NCBI GenBank assembly: GCA_022829145.1 | Contig: CM040743.1 | Location: 47,750,405-47,814,404, forward strand | DNA length: 64,000 nt | Direction: 5' to 3' | Source: Albula goreensis | Taxonomy: Eukaryota > Chordata > Actinopteri > Albuliformes > Albulidae | Shown: positions 19,263 through 32,137 of the stretch, one piece after another | How the letters are laid out: each line of letters starts with the position of its first letter | Position numbering within the stretch: the first letter of the stretch is position 1 | Notes under the pieces: model-generated | What the model was told of the DNA's origin: nothing | The model's database searches: none | What the model saw: only the letters and a program-made list of their open reading frames with translations | Made by a program: the position numbers and the translations under genes

Positions 19263-20335
19263 ACGGCATCCATTTCTTTCGGTCTTGTGTATGTGTTTGT
19301 AAATGAGCCTGATCTTGTGTCAGTGTGTGAGTCTGTGTGGGTGTGTGTGTTTCTTCTGTGAAATGTGTTGCATTAATTGGGCTTATCAGAGAAGGCCTCC
19401 ACGCCTGGGCCTCGCCTGATAAAAGCTTCCAGGGAAGTTCTCTCTGGCCCAGCCTCCATCGTTAAGTAACAGCCCTGGTTCCCAGGGGAGGTCCCCATTC
19501 ACTCAAGCGCTGTGGGGACCTGAATATTTCTTATGTGCATTTTCTCCCATTCATTATCCACACATGCCCTAGTTTGAACAAATGAATACAGCCTCCATAT
19601 GCATGCTTTTCACCACTTATTACACTGAATTTTAAGCAGGTCCACTATTTCAACTTACATTTGACATTTACATTTAATTTATATATAGAGCCTTGCAAAT
19701 TATTGTGGCTAACCCCATTTTTTTTTATAATAGCCATCTTTTCTGCAGTGAGAGTGGCGTTGTGAAGTTATAGTCAAAACAGAGAGCTGCTCTTCCCTGG
19801 TTTTGTTTTTTAGAAAAAGTACAGAATTCATTAGCTCAAATGTGCGACGTGTTTTTATTTTCTCTGCACCTCGCATTATAAATTCCTTTGCGGTAGCTTT
19901 CTAACCCATCAGCTTTGATGTTCCAGCACTGAAATTCACTTTGAAGTGGTTCCGTCTCTCCCTGTAAGAACCGATTATCTCTCTCTCTTTTCCTTTTGTG
20001 TCAGGTGACTCTTGGATGTTGGGCAGGTGTACCCTCTATCTGTGCCAGCTGTTTGCTCTGAAATGCTGAACTTAGCCCCCTTACAGCCCTTATTTTACAA
20101 CCTTGCATTGCCAGTAAAAGCCCTGACTAATCTGTTCTGCAACTTCCGGTCTGGCATCGGCAAGTGAATGTGTCACACTTGGCTTCGATGTTGATGTAGT
20201 AACTCTTTGTATGGCATCTTCTTTCTCTCTTTTTTTATTTTTAGACCGTTACAGAAGCAGGCTGAATTGGATTTGAAAGGACAGTGCATGTGTAAGTTTT
20301 TAGTTTCCACCAGTTAGCTAATTAGCACACCAACT
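19263..20335. other. Intergenic, no feature
   Basis: No protein-like frame. A short GT-rich patch (about 19,319-19,350) is all that stands out. Confidence 0.6.
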
Positions 20336-20737
20336 ACCTTACTGGAGGGCCGCATTGTCTGCAGGTTTAACTCCAGCCTGGAGGGCCGCAGTGTCTGCAG
20401 GTTTAACTCCAGCCCTGGAGGGCCACAATGTCTGCAGGTTTAACTCCTGCCCTGGAGGGCCACAGTGTCTGCAGGTTTAACTCCAGCCCTGGAGGGCCGC
20501 AGTGTCTGCAGGTTTAACTCCAGTCCTGGAGGGCCGCAGTGTCTGCAGGTTTAACTCCAGTCCTGGAGGGCCGCAGTGTCTGCAGGTTTAACTCCAGTCC
20601 TGGAGGGCGCATTGTCTGCAGGTTTAACTCCAGTCCTGGAGGGCCGCAGTGTCTGCAGGTTTAACTCCAGTCCTGGAGGGCCGCAGTGTCTGCAGGTTTA
20701 ACTCCAGTCCTGGAGGGCCACAGTGTCTGTGAGTTTA
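20336..20737 (+). repeat. 37-bp minisatellite array 2
   Basis: About eleven units of the same 37-bp repeat as at 10.1 kb (GGAGGGCCGCAGTGTCTGCA then GGTTTAACTCCAGTCCT), in the same orientation. Units vary at GCC/CAC and AGT/AGC. It lies about 1.1 kb downstream of arl4a. Confidence 0.92.
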
Positions 20738-21120
20738 AGTGAGTGTACTTAAATTGTGTGGTTTCCTTTAAATTACCAGCCAATGTAGGCCTTAGAAAAT
20801 GGGTGTGCAGACTTTGTAGCCAATCAGTGACTTAAAATGAAACACATGTGTGCTGAAACATACCAAACGCATGGAACACCAAATACAATTTGGTGTTCCA
20901 TGACTGGTGCCCAATAACTCAGCTTTACTGCTACCCCCTATCCCCAGCTTCACATGCCGAAAAGGTAAGGAAGCAAGGCAGAGGAGTGGGGGGTTTAAGC
21001 GTGGTCATTTCATTAAAGTGAAGCTGAAGTATCGTGCTCTGGAGACTGGAGGGGAGAGGGGGGGTTATAGGAACAGTAAGTTATGATCTGAGGCTCACCC
21101 AACAGGGTCGGAGAGAGAGA

Positions 21121-21316
21121 GGGTCAAAGGTCAGGGGGTGTATTCCAGTACTCCAAAGTCATATCCTCCTCTCCGCCACTATCACCCCGTCTCCTCCCTG
21201 TCTTCAATACAGGGACATTGGAGGGAGGGAGGAGATGGGGTGATGGCTGAGAAAGGAGGATATAATTTTTCAGTACTGGAATACACCCAAGGTGTCACCT
21301 TGGTCAAAGGTCAGGG
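21121..21316. repeat. Foldback element flanked by direct repeats
   Basis: Inverted arms: GGGTGTATTCCAGTACT (21136-21152) and AGTACTGGAATACACCC (21272-21288) pair perfectly over 17 bp. The pairing resumes inside (CATATCCTCCT with AGGAGGATATA; CACCCCGTCTCCTCC with GGAGGAGATGGGGTG). A direct repeat GGTCAAAGGTCAGGG flanks both sides (about 21122 and 21301). It could be a small MITE with long target duplications or a local duplication. Confidence 0.7.
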
Positions 21317-21807
21317 TGTCTCCCCTGCTTCTTATGCAATGACATCACACAAAGGCAGGGCAGGGTGGAGCTTGATCATGTGACACATGCATGTCAGTAA
21401 CAGGCTGTATACTGCCAACATGCAGGGGTAAATAAATAAATAATTTGAACCTTGGCATACGTCCAAATGTGACAAGTTTTAATGAGCCCTACATCCATTT
21501 TTCCTCATAAATGTGTTAGGTTCTGTCCAGGAAATGAACATAAGGAAACATTTTTTTGTAATATGTGGTATCTGTATTCACGAGAAGCAAAGCGTTGTTA
21601 TAATTTCAAAGAGAATTTTAAATGCTGAGATCCAAGGCTGTTTTGTAGGCTAATGCTGGCATGGCAGCCCGGTTTCACACTAATAAGGAAGGCCCTGTGA
21701 AGCTGGCGGCGGACTCTGCTTCGAACAACTCTCCACATTAAACAAGAAGTAAAGTAAAACTCTGACTCCAATAGTGACATGGACAAATGATTGAATGGCC
21801 AAAGGCT

Positions 21808-21878
21808 CATGGGAAGTGGAGTCTGGAAGGGGTTAGATACTGCTTCCCAATGGTCGGCTCTGGACTTCATTTCCCATG
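21808..21878. promoter_or_regulatory. Inverted pair of ZNF143-like motifs
   Basis: CATGGGAAGTGGAGTCTGG (21808-21826) and CTGGACTTCATTTCCCATG (21860-21878) are imperfect inverted copies. The TTCCCATGATGC part resembles the ZNF143/SBS motif ACTACA-TTCCCA-ATGC. A third such match, reversed, lies at 28581-28599. No gene is seen next to them. Confidence 0.35.
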
Positions 21879-23819
21879 ATGCTCTCAGCTTCAGAGTATG
21901 TCACTGCATATGTTTGAACCGCTCAACAACATATTGGTACAAATCAATGAGCTACTGGTAGGTCTACCCGTTTTCTGTTATGGGTCTGATATGTTTTCTA
22001 ATATGATTAATTATTCTCTCATCCCTACTGATGGCTGACATTTTGGCTTCAGTGATTTTAAGGTTCATAAACCTCATCACTTTGCCTGGTGCAGTAGATT
22101 GCATATTAGTGTCTAATGGAGTGCCTGCGTAACTTAGCGCAGTGTTGGGTCCTGAGCTTCTTTCCTGCTGTGTGATTAGGGTTTAGAGCTCTTTTTCTCT
22201 CCTCATAGGTGATGAGGATTTTATCGCTTGACCGGGCCCCTTTCCCCTGGCCTGGGTGGGGTGTGGGGCACCCCTGGGGAGCGGGAGGGGTCATGGCTGG
22301 GTGTGGAAATCCTCCATCCCTAAAACCCTGCTGAGTCAGACAGTCAGGGGTGCCGATACAGAGGCCTCCGGCTATCCAAGCCTCCTACACAACAGACACG
22401 GTCCAGTGCCCCTGCAGAGAGATGCCAGTCTCAGACCCCAGTGGAGCTTTCTGCTGGATAAATAAGATACATAAATACTACTAATCTCTACGACACTCAC
22501 ACTATTACAAGAACACATATATGCCCACTATAAACCCACACATACACACACTCATATACACTGTCAGGTACCCACGCTCAAACATACACACGCGTGCAAG
22601 CGCACATTCACCCCTAACACAGACACGCAACTGCTCACACAAGTCCATCCTGTATTCGGCCATAAAATCATGAGTCACAGTAATTAACTGATAGTGCGGT
22701 CATAAGGACAGTGGATGTGGTGAAATAAAACAGCTGAAGGGTGCTTTCGGTTTACGACACATGTTTACTGTTTACCGGTAGACGTTTGGCACAGTAACTT
22801 GGGATCACCACAGCAACAGCAATGTGCATTAACCTCACTGTCACTGATGTTTTTATTATTTCACAGTGTGGTCCAGAACATATGGGCGTTTAAATTTCAG
22901 TATGTCTCTGGTGTTATTTTGAAGGGTTTTTTTTATGGAGGGACCCCGGAAGTTGTACGCCAACATTCTGAGCGCCCGAACCTTCTCCTTCCGTTTCCCA
23001 GCAGTAATCTATAAACTCTAAGGCGCTGGAACGAACCTCCACCCCCGCAAAGCCGCCACATATGTGTAGGAAAGACCAAAAACAAATAAAAAGGGGGGAA
23101 ATTCTCCTTAATCCCGTAAAAAAATAAACATCCAAGCGGCTCGTTTAGGTTAGAAGAGTGTTTGTGCAAATAAACACATTGCTACCGTAATCCGCTCCCC
23201 CACTGACTCTCTCCCACGCCCGCGTTCACACCTGTGTTTGCTTAGAGTGAACACCCTCTCGCGACCCACCTGAGAGATTCAGCTCTTAAAAAAAGCGGGA
23301 TCCCCAATAGCCTTTAGCTGCTCGTCAACTCAAAACTCTCGGCAGGAAATGAAGGCCTTAGCACGAGGCTTCCCAATCCCGCTAAAACGAATGAAATGTT
23401 GGATTTCGCTGACTGCAAAAGAAAAAAAGCCCCTCACGTGAAGTTAGGGTAAGTCCTTTGAACTTTATCTGTAAGGTACAATGAATATTGGAGGAATGGC
23501 CTTCGAGCTTTATCCAGTTTTTGTTTTCCAGTTTTAAAAGAACATTCATTGTTAGCTATTTGTGGATGGACATTCCCTTTCATGTTTATCGGCAGTAAAC
23601 AAATCTGCATTTTATGAACATTCTTTAAATATCTGACTGGAATTCTCCATTATAATTTTCATGGCTTAATGAGAACCATAAGGGATATTAACACTTTACA
23701 TGTCCGTTTTCTTCTGTGACTGTTACATAGAGAACTTGTTAGTAACAGTAAAATGTCTATCATTATTTTCAAAACCCCTACTCCTCCAGTAACGTTTTGA
23801 ATTAGCTTGGTGGTTAGCG

Positions 23820-24060
23820 GGTTCTTTGAGAAGGCTCTGCAGCGCCCCCAAAGGGTGGGACTGTGGGGTCGTCCCTTGAGCGCGTAACCCTTAGCCTCTT
23901 TTTTGGCGAGCACACGGTGCGGGGCGGGCTGGGGCCGGGCCGGGGCCGGGGCTGGGCGGGTGTGTGCTCGTCTGGAGAGGAAAGGGACCCGGAGATAAGT
24001 GTGAGGGCGCTCCTCGGGCGTTTCCTGAGAAACGGCATCGCCCTCGCGCACCCCTGCTTT
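23820..24060. other. GC-rich, CpG-bearing patch
   Basis: A short GC-rich stretch (GGGGCCGGGCCGGGGCCGGG near 23,931) sits in an otherwise AT-rich region. Possible CpG island of an unannotated transcript. I see no convincing coding frame. Confidence 0.35.
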
Positions 24061-24829
24061 CTCAGGGCTTCAAAAGAAAAAGTGTGTCGATCCGTTGGGT
24101 TTTACTGACTGTAAGATGGATGCTGCCCTTTCATTTTAAACGGCTTCGCGTTGGCGTAAGCACCCCTTTAAACTGAGTTTTAGAGAGGAAAACACTCCTT
24201 TTATGAGTTGAGCAGATTTCTCTTTTTCGGACAGGAAATCACATCAAAGAAAAACAAAAAACGGTTAAGTCTCAAGCTCGCCTGCACCGGGTCATATTAT
24301 GTGTACATAGCTTTCCAGAGTCGTTTAAACAAATTCTTGTTCGATATCATGGAAGTCCAGACTGGGTTCACAAGTCTTTTGTCTCATCCAGCAATACACT
24401 GCTTAATTAAATGTTACAGTCTACGTCAGTAGTCTCAGATTTAGTAACATGGTGGGCCGTGGGCTGGTTTTTACTTCTGCTTCTGCTCTTCATTAGGTAA
24501 TTTGGAACATTATTTGCTAAATTAGTCCAGCTGGTTCACGCTTCAGTCACATAACAGTAAAATGAGTTATGGGTGCTGTCTAAAAAAACAGCTGTTGCTT
24601 GTATACTCTGTGCTTTAATACAGAAAAAGTATGTGCATATGCCGAGTGAGTGGTTGAACCGATTAAGGCAGCAGTTATCGGTTGGAATGAAAACCAACAC
24701 ACATGGGCCTCCATGGCTCTGCGCTTATAGGAACACTCATATGTGTTGTGTGGTTGCACATTTTTATGTTCTGTATGACACAGAAAGGACCCTCTGTGTA
24801 ATTGAATGAAGCTGTCATCATAATGACGA

Positions 24830-25200
24830 TCATCAACAGCTTTAAATATTATTTAAGCACAAATTATATAATTGAGCAATTAGCTTCTTTTTTTTTTCCT
24901 GAGTACATATTTTGATGAAATTCAGATGGGCTGAAGAGATAAACTACCAGCCTTGATCTGATATCAGATGTGTTCTCCCTGAGTGTGCTTTTTTTTTATC
25001 ACGCAGCTTTGTCAGAAACGGTGCTGCAAGTAGGAAACTAATTCAGCGTAAAATTATCTGCGGTTAAAAAACCGTAATAAATTACATAATAGTCAAAGAT
25101 GATTTCCATCTAAGGCATACCATAATTCCCTCACCAAGTAATTAGGAGATCATAGCAGCTATTGTCCTGGCAACTGAAGATAATGGCTTCGTGTTAGAAT
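24830..25200. promoter_or_regulatory. Candidate conserved non-coding element
   Basis: AT-rich, low in simple repeats, and dense in homeodomain-type cores (CAATTAGC, GTAATTAGG, AAATTACATAAT). It has the texture of developmental enhancers near transcription-factor genes. Conservation cannot be judged from a single sequence. Confidence 0.25.
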
Positions 25201-27599
25201 AACATGTGTGGAAGGTATTTGTAAAGAAAGAAAACAGGCTTAACATTGTAGCTTCTTATTTTTTGGTAAAATATTACTTGTAGGAAAAAATAACTACATT
25301 GGGGGCTAGATTCCTTACATTACAGCATCATTCTTAGAATATATTGGAAACAAGCAAATATGCCCTTTTGGATATATTCTTTTCATAATAAAAAAGTAAA
25401 AAGCAAATTCCTTTGAAAAGACTATGAAGTCTGTGTTGACAGAATTGCATAGGCCCTGGAGAGACTAAGTACTTTTGATTGAATCAAGACCGATTTCTTC
25501 ATGATAGAATAACTTATGAGAATGAGTACATTTTGTACAGAAAAGCAATATTGGTATTATAGAATCTTGTTGTGAAATCCATTATTTAAATGGTGCGGTT
25601 GTGCTAGTTGAACAAGAGTGTGAGAGTTTTCTGGGTTACACAGGAAGTGACATCACGATGCTGACTGAGGGTGAGAGAAGGCAGCACTGATAGGAGCTGA
25701 GTGGAGCCGGTGCACTGTGTCAGAAAGGAAGTGACCTAAACTGGGGTCCACGCACCACCTCCTTCAGCCTAATTTGCGTGCAAACTAAGGACTGAATTTC
25801 GTGTGTAATATGGATTTCTCTCATCTTTTTTGTTTGGTGGGTCACATCTGTGGTACCCTCAAAAACCCATGCCTCTGCCATTTTGATTTTAGTCGGGGGA
25901 TGGGAAAAAGGAAGAGTACATGTGCTGTACTGCAGTATACTTGCAAAATGAATGTACCCATGAACAGCAGTTAAAATGATGGAAGCATAGGTTATTCTCT
26001 AGGTGGTACAGAGGTATAAACTGTACATAAAAAGTACAGGTGTAAAAGGACAGGTTAGTGACCCACATATCACATATGAAATGCATACATGGAAATTATA
26101 ACTTTTTTATTATGAAGTATTAAATTAATACAAGATACAAGAATTTGAAACATTGAAATGCTCTCTATTGCTCCTCGTATCTGCTTTCTCTCAGAATCAA
26201 AGACAGGCATATATTTTAAAAAAAAAAAAAGATAAATATCTTTTTTTCATTTTAGGCAACATTTATTTTAACAGTCTCTTTTGAAATAAAATAACCGGCC
26301 TTTTTCAGGCCTACCCTTGTTTGTAGAAGTGTTCCGAAACATTTACAGCAAAGTGTTTGTAGAATGCTTTCTTGGACCAAGGCTAAAAGGAGGGCGAGGG
26401 TTGGTTGTTTGGGGGTGGTTCTAGCTGTGTGGCTTCGGTTTACACTTGATCCACAAAAGAGTTTGGCCCAAAGGCCTTCTTCTGGCACCAGGTGCTGAAC
26501 CAGACTGGACTGGACCGAATCTCGCTGTCTGCCCACCTTTTGCCACAGGCTGGAAACACACCTGTTTAGAATGCCACCTGGTTCGCCAAATCCTGAACTC
26601 AGAACTTATTCTGGGTTTCCTGTATTCACCACAACACCTTCATACCCTGTTTGCTGCGTAAAGCACTACGTTTTGTTCTGCTCCTTCAATGGCAGTTACA
26701 GTTTTTGGCTTCCCATGGTTGGTTGTGATGGCAATTATTTGGTATCACCTCAACGCTCTGCCTAAACATTTTTGTAGATACTTTTGTAATTAGAAATAGT
26801 AATGACTGCAGTCTATTATTTCCACTGTCAGCGAGTGATGATGAATTTGAGCACGTAAAACTGTGTGCTGTTTCTGTGTTAAACTCCTACTGTATTCATT
26901 GTGAAGCTGCTTTTTTTGGCAGAATTTCCCTTGGAAATGAAACAAGTCTTTTTTTTTTTTTTTTTTTTTTAATTTTAAAGGATTTCCTGGTCAAATGAAG
27001 GCTAAATGAAATTAAACATGTGAGGAACAAAGCTGGTTTCCTTGTAAGAGAGGAAGGGAGGGTTGTGTGGGTTGGGGGGGTGGGCGGTGGGGGTAGGTCA
27101 TGATGGGTCATGCCAGCGCTTAACGGCTTTTACGTGTCATCAAAGTCACGGACAAAGGGCAAGCGGGTGCGAAACGCCACGTTAGCACGTTAGCCACTTT
27201 CAAAGGAATGTCTTGCAGGAAGTCACACCACACACACACACACACTGGATCGGTCAGCGGGATCTTTGTAAACAAAGGTTTCATCTTTCTTTCTGAGGAA
27301 AGTGAGCAGAACCAAGGTGGGCTACAGGAAGACCTTCTTTCATTGTTAATTGTTACCTCTTAATCAGTCAGTTACAGTGGTTGAATACAAAATCACCTTT
27401 TCAGGCAAGTCAGTTGATGATGTGAAGAAGAACACAAAAGGCACTGGATGTTGTGGTTGACTGAGGCCAGGGCTAAGAGTGACCGGTTCAGAGATGTCGT
27501 AGGCACAGAGCGACACTGACTCTCAAGAGTATGGGCAGAGTAGCTCTCTGATAGTCCTCCACTGGTCAGCCATTTTTCATGACTCCTGTATTATGTGAT
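25201..27599. other. Intergenic, no gene
   Basis: No supported gene. It contains poly(A) near 26,218-26,230, poly(T) at 26,949-26,970 and a short (CA)n at 27,229-27,245. Confidence 0.6.
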
Positions 27600-27812
27600 A
27601 CACACGCATTAAACAGACACTCTGATCCAGGGCTAATTTCACAGCTTGTATCGTTACATACTATACATTTATACGGTTGGTGCCATACAGAAAGGGACTC
27701 AGGTTAAACACTTTGCTCAAGTGTATGACTGTGCCACCCTTGGGACTTGTACCCGCAACCTCTGAGTTGAACACTGAGTTGAGTCCAGTTATAGTACACT
27801 GCTACACCAATT
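27600..27812 (-). repeat. tRNA-derived SINE copy, decayed
   Basis: On the minus strand the order is tRNA-like head (ACACTGCTACACC, AACCTCTGAGTT and GGGACTTGTACCCGCAACC on the plus strand), a GAGCAAAG-type middle and a tail matching CTCTGGATAAGAGCGTCTGCT (plus-strand ACAGACACTCTGATCCAGGG). This is the most complete minus-strand copy here. Confidence 0.6.
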
Positions 27813-27814
27813 CT

Positions 27815-27870
27815 GCTAGTAATACTAATATTACTAATAATAATGATAATGATGATAACAATGTCAGTTC
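27815..27870. repeat. (AAT)n-like microsatellite
   Basis: Imperfect AATACTAAT/AATGATAAT triplets. Confidence 0.7.
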
Positions 27871-28130
27871 CTCCCTGCAGCTTTCCTGCTGCCCAAGTTT
27901 AAACGGAAACTCAAGAGGCAGAAATGGGGGGGGTTATAATAATAGTAATTATACAAAATATTGCAAATTAGAAGAATTGTTCAGAAAATTAGGTCATACA
28001 CCACTGAGGTGTGGTTCTGTCTGGCGTGCTACCAGCTCAGAGACGAGCATGGCGAAAAGAAAAGAAAATACAAGACTTATTGTGCTCAGAGTACTTTTGT
28101 GTTTATCTTTGGTGGGACCAGGAAGGGGCA

Positions 28131-28151
28131 GTGTGTGTGTGTGTGTATGTA

Positions 28152-28244
<93 letters not shown>
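28131..28244. repeat. (GT)n microsatellite
   Basis: A run of about 57 GT units with only two short TATGTATGTATG interruptions near the start. Long open frames across it are artefacts. Confidence 0.97.
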
Positions 28245-28248
<4 letters not shown>

Positions 28249-31200
28249 CAAGATTTCATAAACGCTTTGGCTGAGATTTGTGCAGAACATTTAGTACCCA
28301 AATGTTTTTTTTTTTTTTTGGTGTTTGGGGGTGGGGGATTGTGGTTGGCAAGGCTCCAGGCAGACCAGAGGAACTTTGAACAGGAACTGGGCCAGGCCTG
28401 GTTTCATTAATTATTAATTTATCTATTTATTTCTGCGGGTCTGACCTCTTTATCTGGAAGGCGGGGCGTTCTTCCTTTTTTCCTGTCATAGCCCCAGTTA
28501 TATAATTAAGGAGACAGGATGCTGAGGGCTGAGCTGCATGAAAACGTCATTCACAGGCAGCCAGACGTTGCAAATGCAAAGCATTGTGGGTTCTGTAGTC
28601 TCTTAATTCTACACCAGTGACCGGTACAGAGGCAGGTCTGCCATGCTAAGATCAGTGAATAGTTCACCTTTTTCTGCCATTTTTTAAAAAATAATTATTT
28701 ATTACACTTCATTTAGATGGGAAGTCCCTTTTACATACAAATGTCTTTTTTGGGAGGGATCAATTTTACCTGCAGTTTTACCTGAATTTTTACTTGTTTA
28801 CTTGTTTTTATAGCACAGTGAGTTGCCTGAGTCATTGAATGAAAGTGCAGCTGCAAATAAAAGCTTATAATTAGTCATAAAGTTAATTTTGTAGATATAG
28901 TGCAATTTGTTTTAAACTGAAAGGGAAAATTAAAAGTTTAAAGTCTGTTCTCTGGGTTGTTATGACAGCCGTGGGGCTGGAGTTTTCTCAGCACGGATGA
29001 CGATACTTTGAAACGACTGACTCTTTCAGTTCTGTTGTTACGAAACTCTCAACCTTTGCTCCCTAACCCAACTGTAGCTCACAGAATGACATTCCCACCG
29101 TCCTTTGGACTAAATGCACCATCGATCTATGCCATGATAAACAAACAAATGACGACAACCGCTGTTCCCTCACCCTCTCTGGGGCTAAAGCGCTTCGGAC
29201 TGTTGCCAGGGCAATGTTTACTGTACCGCGCGCTTGGTTTGGACCCAGCCCCGAGGGTGGGAAACTCACGCGCAAACACAAGTTTTTTTTTAAATTGTTT
29301 CTCATTTTGATCAGATGTGACAGCGCAGTCGCGGTTACGTAACTAACTTTGTGTTGACGCGTGGATCTGGCCGCCATCTGTGAAAAGGCATTGGAGTGCA
29401 GAAGTACGCTGAGTACTACATCAGGCAGTGAAAGGAGGGGCGAGACGGGAATAGGCTGTTATGTTGCGTTGCGTGACCGGAGCAATTCACTTTCACGCGC
29501 TCCTCCCGCCCGCGAGGACAGACAGCTGTCAGAGTAATAACTTCAAGTGGTTAGAGAGGGAGACGCAGACGATGTTTGCCTCCGCCTCCGTGCCTGGGGA
29601 AAGTGCACAAACTGGTCCCCGTCCTGAGGGCTTGAACGGCGCTGTGATTGACATCTTTGCCACGCTCCATTATCACTTCATTCACCGCGCGCTATTAACT
29701 GCCAGGAGGAAAGAAGAAACAACGTTCCATGCAGGCACACATGCTCAGCTGGAATCAACAAATGTTTTCCGGGTTACACAAGAGGAATTGTTTCACGGTT
29801 TAGTGCCTCCTTGTGTTTTTGAGAAACTAAACCCCCCCCCCCACACCACAACAACCAACCCTACAGACCCCTTGAAAGTTAAAGCTGATACACCTATTCT
29901 AATAATGATGCATTTTAGATATTAAGGTGTGGAACTGTTTCTCATCTTGAAACTTGACTCATTGCTGGCTTGTTACTTGTCATCTGGCACCTCAACTTGT
30001 TCTTGCTTTATGTTTTCATGATGGCCCTTGTTAAAGATTGAGCTGCTTTAAAAGGAAATTGCACTTAGGAGGAGCAAAACAAGTTTGTAAAATTTCTGTG
30101 CAAGTGAAAAAGGCTTGGTAATTTCCATTGAGTTGTAGAGAACATGTGACTTTCTTGTTACGTTTGCTTTGAGGTTGTGTGCTTGGTCTTCCAATGCTGA
30201 ATAGCAGCAAATCCCAGCAGAACCATGGCCCTCCAGAAGTGGAGCTGAAGATCAAGTTTATTTTAGTCAAAAACATCGTATAACATATTGTGTATGAAAG
30301 TTAATGTTTTTGAACACCTATTTGGGGCACCAAGCCATAATAAGGGGCCTAAATGCAGTCAAAATATATATAAACCACTGCTGTAGAGGGTTATGTGTTC
30401 GTATTTAGTCCAGAGGGAAGAGCAGACCTACATTCTCCTGTTCCAGCAAGAGCAGCTTGTTTTTTCCCCAGTGACTCTCCTTGCCCAACGCTGTGTGTTA
30501 TGTCCGCCATTTTGGCTCAACGGCCACCTGCTTCCTTGATCTCTACTAATTTGAAAGATACAACTGACAGTTGCGTCATGTTGAGGTGGAGACCCTAACT
30601 GTGCTGGAGACCAGACCTGATACTCCTTAGTTTAAATGGTGAGCTTGGTTGCTTTCGTCATGCTCTTATGGCCTGATGTCAGTGACGTAACAGAATGCAG
30701 AGAACTAATTTCACTGGGCTGCAACGATATAAAAGGATGCCATCTCGTGAAGTCTTTGTATTCGTTTGGTGTTTTGCAGTCTGGTGGGAAACCGCTCCGC
30801 TCATCTGCTTTTCTAAGACCTGGATTCTGCTTTGAGTTCTGAGCCGTTGACATAATCTTTTAGGAATTGCAGCAAAGTGTTATTCATACAGGCCAAAAAA
30901 AGAGAGGGAGAAAAGGCACAAATAAATAAATGACTGCTTTTATTGGCACAGAGAGAAAGTAATGAAAAGCACAAATCCAGATGCAAATCTTTGGGATTTA
31001 TTCAAAGTTCAGCAAGCTCATGTCTGGGGTGTATGTTCTGACCTCCTGCTTTCAGGTTTATGAGTGAATGTTGGTTAATATTTTTTGGAACAAGGTTGAA
31101 AACTCTGCTGACACACCATTTGTAAGCAGGTTTTTTGGTACACAGACAGTCTAAGGTCAACGGGATGACGTCACCAAATTTCAGGGATATTCCTTGCTAA

Positions 31201-31750
31201 TAAACCACAGTTCAAGCTAATCACAACCTGGTGGAGGCAGGATTATACTAGGAAGCAGCTAACCAAACATCTTCCCAAAATCAAACCCACTCATCGAAAT
31301 CTGACAGCAAATCAGGTTGACAATGGGAACCCTGTTATGACATCACATTGTTGTGACATCATAATCCACAGTAGAACCTTGAATGCTCAATCACTTGTTT
31401 TAACCAATAAGTTTTCCACTTCACGATAAAATAGAATGATTGGTTGAGATCAGTGAGTTACTGGTAACACATGGAAGCTAAATCTGTTGTTGCTTTCATG
31501 ATAACTATTTCCAGTGGAAACCATAAACTGTGTTAGGGACTGCACAGAGTTATGGCCTCAAAGCTGCAACTGTGTTCATCTTAACTGTCCAACAGAACAA
31601 TAGGAGGGGAGGGGGTGGGTGCAGGGGGGCTAGCGTTTGTTTTGGTGTGTCCTGTAGGAAATGGCCAGCACATCCTGCTTTTGCTGGGGTTTGGGGGGGG
31701 TCACTGGATCAGCAGACCCACAGTTCCCTTTCACCTGGGGGGCACAACTC
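28245..31750. other. Intergenic, no gene
   Basis: No supported gene. A 154-codon frame at 29461-29925 lies in a locally CpG-containing stretch but shows no domain or splice support. A reversed ZNF143-like motif GCATTGTGGGTTCTGTAGT is at 28581-28599. Confidence 0.55.
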
Positions 31751-31751
31751 T

Positions 31752-32137
31752 CATCCTAGAGGACCGCAGTGTCTGCAGGTTTAACTCCAGTCCTGGAGGG
31801 CCGCAGTGTCTGCAGGTTTAAGTCCAGTCCTGGAGGGCCGCAGTGTCTGCAGGTTTAACTCCAGTCCTGGAGGACCGCAGTGTCTGCAGGTTTAACTGCA
31901 GTCCTGGAGGGCCGCAGTGTCTGCAGGTTTAACTCCAGTCCTGGAGGGCCGCAGTGTCTGCAGGTTTAACTCCAGTCCTGGAGGGCCGCAGCGTCTGCAG
32001 GTTTAACTCCAGCCCTGGAGGGCCGCAGTGTCTGCAGGTTTAACTGCAGTCCTGGAGGGCCGCAGTGTCTGCAGGTTTAACTCCAGTCCTGGAGGGGGCA
32101 GTGTCTGCAGGTTTAACTCCAGTCCTGGAGGGGGCAG
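31752..32137 (+). repeat. 37-bp minisatellite array 3
   Basis: About ten units of the same repeat as arrays at 10.1 and 20.3 kb, same orientation. The last two units carry GGAGGGGGCAG, an end variant also seen in the final unit of array 1. Confidence 0.92.

Noticed and set aside
29461..29925. 154-codon frame as a gene
   Set aside because: No homology I recognise, no consistent splice sites, and it ends in low-complexity proline/threonine.
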